Of a stretch of DNA of 20,430 bases, positions 15,489 to 20,430 are shown one piece after another. The stretch's first letter is position 1, and each line of letters starts with the position of its first letter. A program made the translations under genes and the position numbers. A model generated the notes under the pieces. It had not been told where the DNA came from. It saw only the letters and a list, made by a program, of their open reading frames with translations, and made no database searches. This DNA is from an uncultured Alphaproteobacteria bacterium (lineage in GTDB: Bacteria > Pseudomonadota > Alphaproteobacteria > UBA9655). The DNA lies in contig CALBSK010000078.1 of NCBI GenBank assembly GCA_937967795.1, forward strand, positions 1 to 20,430. The letters are read 5' to 3'.

Positions 15489-17843
15489 TTAATCCTGATA
15501 GTGCCCTCCACATTGATAAATCATTATCTTGTCTTCAAGCGATAAATATTTATAAATGAGCCGGTGTTCACTATCAATTCTTCGAGAATAATAACCTTTA
15601 TATCTTCCATTTCTTAAAATTTCGGGTTTTCCCGCGCCTTCTGTGCCCCATGGATTTTCACGGATATCGGCAATAAGCTCACGGATCTTTCTGGTGGTTT
15701 GCTCAAAGTTTTTAAAACTTTTCTCTACTTTTTCTGTAACAAAAGCAAGAATGATCCGAGAAGGGTCAACAATCGGTGAAGAGAGTGCCTTCATTTGGGC
15801 AAAAGACCTTTTTAATTGTTCCAACCTTTCTTTTCTTTTAGTTCCTTTTTCTACTTTTGGTTTTTCTTTTTTTATTTGTCTTCTTGTAATTTCGGCAAGC
15901 CCAGTTTTAAATTCGGTTTCTCGGTATACAGAAACCGTTTTTTGCTCAGGCACAAGAGAAACAGTTTGATTAATTTTTCCTGCTTTATTTTCGATCGGTT
16001 TCTTCTTAAGTTTTGTTGTAATTTGATCCATGAGCTCTTGAGCTTCGAAAACACCCTGATTTAGGGCTTCATTAGCTAATTCTGAAGCTTCTTGGTATCT
16101 TTCTTGTTTGGAAGCCGAGGAGCCGATATACTCTGGAAAGAAAGCCATGAGAAAAGCTTTACCATATTTAGCAACAGGAGCGTCACCGATTTCGTCAAAA
16201 GTCTTCTTTAAAGACTCTAGGATTTTTTCTTCCTCACTATCACTACCTTGAAGAAGCTTTTGAACATAAAGAATAACAAGATTATTTTTTGCTGTCCAAT
16301 TCTGGGATTTTTTAAATAACTCTTCTGCCTTTTGGATCCTCTCTTCTTGAGAAATGTCCAAACCAGCGAGCCCGTTAAGGTACATGAATCCTAAATTACA
16401 TAAAGCTTCAGGGAAATTAGAGTTCTCAAAGCATTTTTCCGCTTTTATGAAAAGTTGTTTAGATTCAGTGCCTTCTTTCCCTTCTTCCAAATAAACTGTA
16501 CCCAAATTATAATTTGCTTTAGAGGTATTACTTCCCTCTAAAAGTTGTTTCGCTTTTACGATACGGTTGTTTTGAGAGAGGTTTTTGCCTGCTTGGTTGT
16601 GCAAGTACATAAGCCCCAAAAGGCACTTGGCTGGAGGTGTATTCGACTCTTCAAACAGTTGCGCAGCTACTATTTCTCGCTCCTCATTTGAAGTAGTAGG
16701 TCCTATTAAGCCTTTTATATACATGAAGCCCAAATTATAGAGAGCATCAGGGTAAAGCCTATCAGAAGGCCTTAGTTCCTTAAAATACTGGGCTGCTTTT
16801 TCATAGCGTTGGTCTTCCGTAAGATCTTTTCCAACCAATCCTTCCCAATGCATTACTCCTAAATTAAATTTAGCATCTGAAGTTCCAGCTTGCTCAAAAA
16901 GATCCTTAGCTTTTTGATTACGTTCATCAGATGATAAGTCTTTCCCGATCTTACCCTCTACATACATAATTCCTAGATTGTAGTTGCTTTCAGGGACATC
17001 AGCTTTTTCAAACAAGGACCTTATCTTTTCGTAATTAGTACTCTTAAGCTTATTAAGATAAAGGCAGGCGAGTTTGTGGAGGTATTCACGATAAGTATTA
17101 TAAAAGATGGCGTCTCTTGACGGGTTTATTTGTGAGATAACATCAAGTAGGTGAGCCTTTTTTAAATTTTTCTCTTCTTCTGCAAGATGTGTTTCTATAA
17201 AGTTTGCTTCATAAGTTTGGTATACTGTATTGAATCGTCTGAATTTTTCAAATTTTCCTCTATCATCTAAGGCGGTTGGATTAAAAGGATGGAATGTAGT
17301 TTTTAAAAGGAGAAAAGGTTCTCCTTCGCCCACACTATATTGCATTAAAATATCAGCCCAATTATCGTCAATAACACCTGTTGTCTCCCATTTTCGTTGA
17401 AATGCAAGAAAATACCATTTATAGGCTTCATCTTTGTTTGTTTCTTTATAATAATTCCCTAGGTGAAACATAGCCTGAGGAGAACCATATTGAGCTGCCT
17501 CTTCAAATTTTAAGCGAGCTTGTTCATCCTGCTTGTTTTTTATTACCAGCTGGAGACCTCCCATAATCAAAGAATTAATATCATTTTCTGACTTTCCTTC
17601 TAAATATTCTCCTAAAAATAGCTCTTTTGCTGGTAAGAATGAAGGATGTAAGAGACTTCCTTCAGCATAATGGGCTCTTTTCTTTTTTCCTCTTTTTTTA
17701 CTAGCTTTCTTTACAGGTGTTTTTTTACTTTGATCTGGTTCATTTAGATTCGGTACTTTACCATCGCTATTACTTGCCCAACTCATAGAAAAGTTCGTTA
17801 TTAACGTTAAGGACAAAATTGAGAAAAAAAAGTTCTTAAGCAT
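15489..17843 (-). CDS. Exported Sel1-repeat protein with C-terminal YoeB-type RNase toxin domain
   Basis: This 784-residue protein starts at an ATG with GAGAGG 4 nt upstream. Residues 1-23 form a signal peptide (LKNFFFSILSLTLITNFSMS, then WA-S). Residues ~40-57 are very lysine/arginine-rich (KKASKKRGKKKRA). Residues ~110-540 carry Sel1/TPR-like repeats with A/N-LG-x-MY cores (NYNLGIMYVEG, ALYNLGFMYIKGL, ALCNLGFMYLNGL), many with an inserted GKDLS-x-x-x-R loop. The last ~90 residues (15492-15767) match YoeB/Txe: a helix (FEQTTRKIRELIADIRENPW), GKPEIL, GYYSRRIDSEHRLIYKY and QCGGHYQD. These preserve the catalytic Glu (741), Arg pair, EHR and His-Tyr (781-782). YoeB cuts mRNA at the ribosome and is normally ~85 residues with a YefM antitoxin. 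Here it is fused to an export signal and interaction repeats, and no antitoxin is adjacent, suggesting a secreted effector or toxin. Confidence 0.85.
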   Translation of the reverse strand: MLKNFFFSILSLTLITNFSMSWASNSDGKVPNLNEPDQSKKTPVKKASKKRGKKKRAHYAEGSLLHPSFLPAKELFLGEYLEGKSENDINSLIMGGLQLVIKNKQDEQARLKFEEAAQYGSPQAMFHLGNYYKETNKDEAYKWYFLAFQRKWETTGVIDDNWADILMQYSVGEGEPFLLLKTTFHPFNPTALDDRGKFEKFRRFNTVYQTYEANFIETHLAEEEKNLKKAHLLDVISQINPSRDAIFYNTYREYLHKLACLYLNKLKSTNYEKIRSLFEKADVPESNYNLGIMYVEGKIGKDLSSDERNQKAKDLFEQAGTSDAKFNLGVMHWEGLVGKDLTEDQRYEKAAQYFKELRPSDRLYPDALYNLGFMYIKGLIGPTTSNEEREIVAAQLFEESNTPPAKCLLGLMYLHNQAGKNLSQNNRIVKAKQLLEGSNTSKANYNLGTVYLEEGKEGTESKQLFIKAEKCFENSNFPEALCNLGFMYLNGLAGLDISQEERIQKAEELFKKSQNWTAKNNLVILYVQKLLQGSDSEEEKILESLKKTFDEIGDAPVAKYGKAFLMAFFPEYIGSSASKQERYQEASELANEALNQGVFEAQELMDQITTKLKKKPIENKAGKINQTVSLVPEQKTVSVYRETEFKTGLAEITRRQIKKEKPKVEKGTKRKERLEQLKRSFAQMKALSSPIVDPSRIILAFVTEKVEKSFKNFEQTTRKIRELIADIRENPWGTEGAGKPEILRNGRYKGYYSRRIDSEHRLIYKYLSLEDKIMIYQCGGHYQD

Positions 17844-17939
17844 AACGCCTCTCTATTTTCAGCGTGATTATTTATAGGTTACAAGTTTTAAGGATATTTG
17901 CCTTAATCTCTTTTTATTTAGAATATTTAATTTTTATTC

Positions 17940-18518
17940 TTAATAATCTCCCTCTGAATCGTTATCTTCTTCATTCTTTTTTATTTCTTTGTCGAGTTTA
18001 TTTATCTTCTTTCCAATATACTCATTAATCCTTCCTTCCAATATATTTTTATCTGTTCCAATAGCTTCAGGCTTTAAAAATATATAATATGGGTAGAGTT
18101 TCCTTACAAAGGTATTCTCTTTATAAAGATGCTTAATAGCAGCCATTGCATCTTGAGCATCATTATCATTTTGAATATCATAGAAATAAATATATTGGCT
18201 GAGTATTTCAGGAACTGTTGGATAAGAAGATGGGCGATCTACCTCCATACATAATTGCGAAGATAAATCTTGTCTCTCTATGGGAGGATAAACAGTTTTA
18301 GCTCTTTCGTGCGTGTCTTCCGATTGTTCAGTTGTATTGCTAAAATGGACATTAATAGTTCTCGCAATAACAGGTATGGTTCCCTGTTCATCAGTATCGG
18401 TTTCACTTAGTTCATCTTCAACGATAATTTGAACTCCATAAGACGAAGTGGCTAGCAGTAGAGAGAAGCAAAAAAAATACGCCTTCAATGAAAAATTAAA
18501 ATTATGTTTGAATGTCAT
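17940..18518 (-). CDS. Small exported protein of unknown function
   Basis: This 192-residue protein is unrecognised. The ATG at 18518 has GGGAGGG shortly upstream and is preferred over an in-frame GTG five codons earlier. The signal peptide is clear: KHNFNFSLKAYFFCFSLLLA followed by TSSYG-V. The mature part is acidic at the start (EDELSETDTDEQG) and end (EIKKNEEDNDSEGDY), with a middle containing YPTVPEILSQYIYFYDI. No membrane segment follows and no lipobox is present, so it is probably periplasmic or secreted. It lies 96 bp upstream of the Sel1-YoeB gene on the same strand and may share its transcript. A partner, chaperone or immunity role is therefore worth considering, but it has no antitoxin-like HTH or YefM signature. 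Confidence 0.75.
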   Translation of the reverse strand: MTFKHNFNFSLKAYFFCFSLLLATSSYGVQIIVEDELSETDTDEQGTIPVIARTINVHFSNTTEQSEDTHERAKTVYPPIERQDLSSQLCMEVDRPSSYPTVPEILSQYIYFYDIQNDNDAQDAMAAIKHLYKENTFVRKLYPYYIFLKPEAIGTDKNILEGRINEYIGKKINKLDKEIKKNEEDNDSEGDY

Positions 18519-18635
18519 GATTAACCCTCCCACACAAGATTTTCTTATAGGTATATTTATTAAAGGTTAGACAAATAAACCCAATAAACCAAAATTATGT
18601 GTTTTTAAAGTTTAATATATTTTTTATTTTAACCT

Positions 18636-18692
18636 TTACGGTTCATTTCGCTTTTCTTTGAGTTTTTGAACTAATGCTTGAAACAAAATCAT
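18636..18692 (-). other. Very short ORF with strong Shine-Dalgarno (leader peptide or remnant)
   Basis: The ATG at 18692 is preceded by AAAGGAG with 5-nt spacing and encodes 18 residues (MILFQALVQKLKEKRNEP). The stop is 117 bp before the exported-protein gene on the same strand. The translation signal is better than for most genes here, so this could be a leader peptide or the stump of a lost gene. It may also be chance in AT-rich DNA. Confidence 0.3.
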
Positions 18693-18793
18693 ACTTTCTC
18701 CTTTAATTTCAGATATGATGTAGCAATTTTTTAAAAAGTGGAAGTAATTACCCAGCTACATGATCTCCAAGTAAAATAGATTCCATTAATCCT

Positions 18794-18822
18794 TTGAAAT
18801 AAAATAAAAAATCGTCTATAAT
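18794..18822 (+). promoter_or_regulatory. Sigma70-type promoter for the second coiled-coil gene
   Basis: TTGAAA at 18794-18799 and a perfect TATAAT at 18817-18822 are separated by exactly 17 bp, and the start codon is at 18854. The expected transcript start at about 18829 leaves a short 5' leader with an AGAG Shine-Dalgarno. The rest of 18519-18853 holds nothing else I can name. Confidence 0.7.
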
Positions 18823-18853
18823 CTTTTTCATAATCCCTTTCAAAAGAGACCTT

Positions 18854-19522
18854 ATGCAAAATCGCCTGATTAAAGACCCTACCAACCAAAACTTCTCGGA
18901 TTTTGAAAAGGAAGCTTTGGGAGAGCTGGTTTTGAAAGAGGTGAAGTCGGACCTTCAGCAATATCTTGGCAGGTTCCACCAGCAGCAAATAAAGGATTTG
19001 GAAGAAAAAATGGTGATCTTTGAAAAGAGGTGCGCTCATGAGGTTCAAGAAGCCATTGAAAAAAACATAAAGCTGCAACTGGACGGGCATTTCCAGAATG
19101 TTGTTCAGGCTTGCCAAAAGGACATTTCTCAAGCGACCTCGCCGCTCTTTAAACGCACCGAAAAAGATGTGCAAAGCTTAGCAAATACGATCACAAAAGC
19201 CCAGGAATTTTGTAAGGATATTCAAGCTCAATATGCGCTCAAATGGGATAAACCTTTTTTTACCCTCTTTTGCGCAACGGTGTTTACAGGAGCTTTGGTG
19301 GGGCTCTTTCTCCTCTTTTTACAAACGCCCCTTGTATCTGTCTTTTTGATGAATTCACAGACCCGAGAAGTTTATGAAACAGGGTTAAGTTTACTGAACA
19401 CTAGAAAAGAACTTGAAGCCCAAGCCAGAGCGCTTGACTCTCAGCCCGTACGGAAAGAGCCCGTGGCTCAAAAGATCCCCGCAACGCCTTCGAAGAAAAA
19501 GAAGAAAAGGTCAAAGGGATAG
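18854..19522 (+). CDS. Coiled-coil membrane protein paired with TraA, second copy
   Basis: This 222-residue homologue of the protein at 1487-2113 has the same layout. An N-terminal charged coiled coil (IKDLEEKMVIFEKRCAHEVQ) is followed by shared blocks HFQNVVQACQKDIS and IQAQYALKWDKPFFTLFCAT. A hydrophobic region at ~135-165 (FTGALVGLFLLFLQ, then VSVFLMN) precedes a Lys/Arg-rich tail (PSKKKKKRSKG). The middle and hydrophobic parts align without gaps with the left copy, while the tails differ. Its last 12 bp overlap the end of the convergent TraA-like gene. Two copies in the same convergent pairing argue that it works with TraA, for example in tethering the transfer complex to the membrane, but the function is unproven. 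Confidence 0.8.
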   Translation: MQNRLIKDPTNQNFSDFEKEALGELVLKEVKSDLQQYLGRFHQQQIKDLEEKMVIFEKRCAHEVQEAIEKNIKLQLDGHFQNVVQACQKDISQATSPLFKRTEKDVQSLANTITKAQEFCKDIQAQYALKWDKPFFTLFCATVFTGALVGLFLLFLQTPLVSVFLMNSQTREVYETGLSLLNTRKELEAQARALDSQPVRKEPVAQKIPATPSKKKKKRSKG

Positions 19523-20430
19523 CCCCCCTCTGTCAAGGTGAAGGGAATGGAAGTGCTCTTCAAGGTTTTTGCTTTGAGAAATGTCTTTGATTTTTTCCGC
19601 TTCTTCCTTATCTCTCCATTTGAGGTGGTTCATAAAGGCGCGATCTTGGTTGAGCGTTTTGCTGAGCTTTTTTAAATCCTCTTTCAAAGACCGAGGCGCA
19701 TTCCGCGTGTCTTCCAAGGTATGATACAAGCTTTTAAACCGTAGGTAGGTGTCTTTTATATGCGCGCGGTGGGCTTGGCGTTCTTTTTCAGCCCGTTCTT
19801 CTGCCATAATTTTTTCTTGGGCAACGCGTTCTTCTGCAGCCAGTCGTTCATATCGTGCGGCTTCTTTCCCTTTTACTTTTGTCAGAACGTTCAGCACCCT
19901 TGCTGGATCTTGCTGGGCAAACGTGCGTGCTTGGTCTTTCCATTGATCCGTAAATCGGTTTAAGAGAGGTGAGAGCAATTCTCTCTCAACCTGTGCCAAG
20001 TTTTGATTATAGGGCTTTAAAAAGTCCTCTTTTCTGGTGTTCCAATAAGCCAGTGCTTGTTCTTCTCCATGGACTTTCAGCCCTTTTTCAAAGGCGTGTT
20101 TAACGATTGTGGCATGATGAAAGGCTGGATGTTTCATTTCTTCATAGAGGGCCTCAAGAGCGGAGCTGATTTTGTCTTGAGAGAGGGGCGCCTTTTGTAG
20201 CACTTTCTCCGCTCTGACTTCTTCTCGAATCCCTCCTTGAGGGATCCGAATCTCTTTTTCTCGTGTCTTTCCCAGAAAGTGATCCGTAAGAGTCCTAAAG
20301 GCTTGTTTGGTGACAACCCCCATAGCTTCCAGTTCATTGGAGATGCGGGTAAAGATCTTTGTCAGCAGATGATCGTCTTTTTCCATAAGCTTGGTAAGGG
20401 AATCCGTATTAAGGTAATCAGCAGCTGCGA
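19511..20430 (-). CDS. traA: TraA-like protein, C-terminal part (5' end outside window)
   Basis: The frame is open to the right window edge; the ATG at 20386 is internal, with 14 in-frame codons visible before it, so this is a 5'-partial gene. The C-terminal ~220 residues align with the tail of the left TraA: YEEMKHPAF, AFEKGLKVHGEEQALAYWNT, LAQVERELLSPLLNRFTDQW, KDTYLRFKSLYHTLED, LNQDRAFMNHL and the final DRGGLSL. The segment upstream (DHLLTKIFTRISNELEAMGV) differs from the left copy, and no helicase motif is visible in this part. It may be a full TraA beginning outside the window or another relaxase with the same tail. An alanine/arginine/glutamate-rich helix (RAEKERQAHRAH) is inserted relative to the left copy. 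Confidence 0.75.
   Translation of the reverse strand, partial: AAADYLNTDSLTKLMEKDDHLLTKIFTRISNELEAMGVVTKQAFRTLTDHFLGKTREKEIRIPQGGIREEVRAEKVLQKAPLSQDKISSALEALYEEMKHPAFHHATIVKHAFEKGLKVHGEEQALAYWNTRKEDFLKPYNQNLAQVERELLSPLLNRFTDQWKDQARTFAQQDPARVLNVLTKVKGKEAARYERLAAEERVAQEKIMAEERAEKERQAHRAHIKDTYLRFKSLYHTLEDTRNAPRSLKEDLKKLSKTLNQDRAFMNHLKWRDKEEAEKIKDISQSKNLEEHFHSLHLDRGGLSL

Noticed and set aside
15872..16064. Short frames on both strands inside the Sel1-YoeB gene
   Set aside because: They lie wholly within a long coding frame with domain matches at both ends and show no independent signals.
18731..19174. 147-codon - strand frame over the second coiled-coil gene
   Set aside because: It is antisense to a protein with a clear homologue in the window and has a promoter on the + strand; the reverse frame is a shadow.
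1..20430. CRISPR array, rRNA genes, IS element
   Set aside because: No regularly spaced repeats, no rRNA-like sequence and no transposase with terminal inverted repeats were seen.

Overview
The window is AT-rich bacterial DNA. It looks like an accessory, mobile-element-dense part of an intracellular or host-associated alphaproteobacterium of the Holosporales/Rickettsiales kind. That placement is an inference from the mix of genes: TraA-type conjugation remnants, secreted Sel1-repeat and small exported proteins, and an NB-ARC/TPR protein. No taxonomic marker gene is present.

Left block (1-8815). A TraA-type relaxase/helicase (3' part, + strand, entering from the left edge) ends tail-to-tail against a coiled-coil membrane protein on the - strand. 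A divergent regulator pair follows: an excisionase-like HTH protein (-) and an XRE repressor-like protein (+), with a palindromic operator candidate between them. Next are a conserved protein of unknown function (+), a broken TOTE-type primase/SF2 helicase locus (-), a YhcG/DUF1016 PD-(D/E)XK nuclease (-) and a full-length tyrosine integrase (-). Immediately upstream of the integrase, 8769-8815 is the 3' part of a tRNA-Lys(CTT) gene without its 5' half. This is the expected scar (attR) of an integrative element using tRNA-Lys, so the integrase and the defence-like genes probably belong to one integrated element lying to the left of it.

Middle and right block (8816-18600). This part carries four proteins with probable export signals (9065, 13443 [weak], 15489, 17940). 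It also holds a 1158-residue protein combining an N-terminal LuxR-type HTH, a hydrophobic segment, an NB-ARC ATPase and about eight TPRs, and a radical SAM/SPASM peptide-modifying type enzyme. The most unusual gene is 15489-17843: a signal peptide, a lysine-rich stretch, Sel1 repeats, and a C-terminal domain with the YoeB RNase toxin signature, with no antitoxin next to it. The genes at 17940, 15489 and 13919 are co-oriented and may be co-transcribed.

Right edge (18600-20430). A second coiled-coil membrane protein (+), with a strong sigma70-like promoter, converges and overlaps by 12 bp with the 3' part of a second TraA-like gene (-). This is the left-edge module in mirror orientation with diverged protein sequences. 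The window is therefore bracketed by two paralogous conjugation modules, suggesting two elements, or one rearranged element, around a tRNA-Lys integration site.
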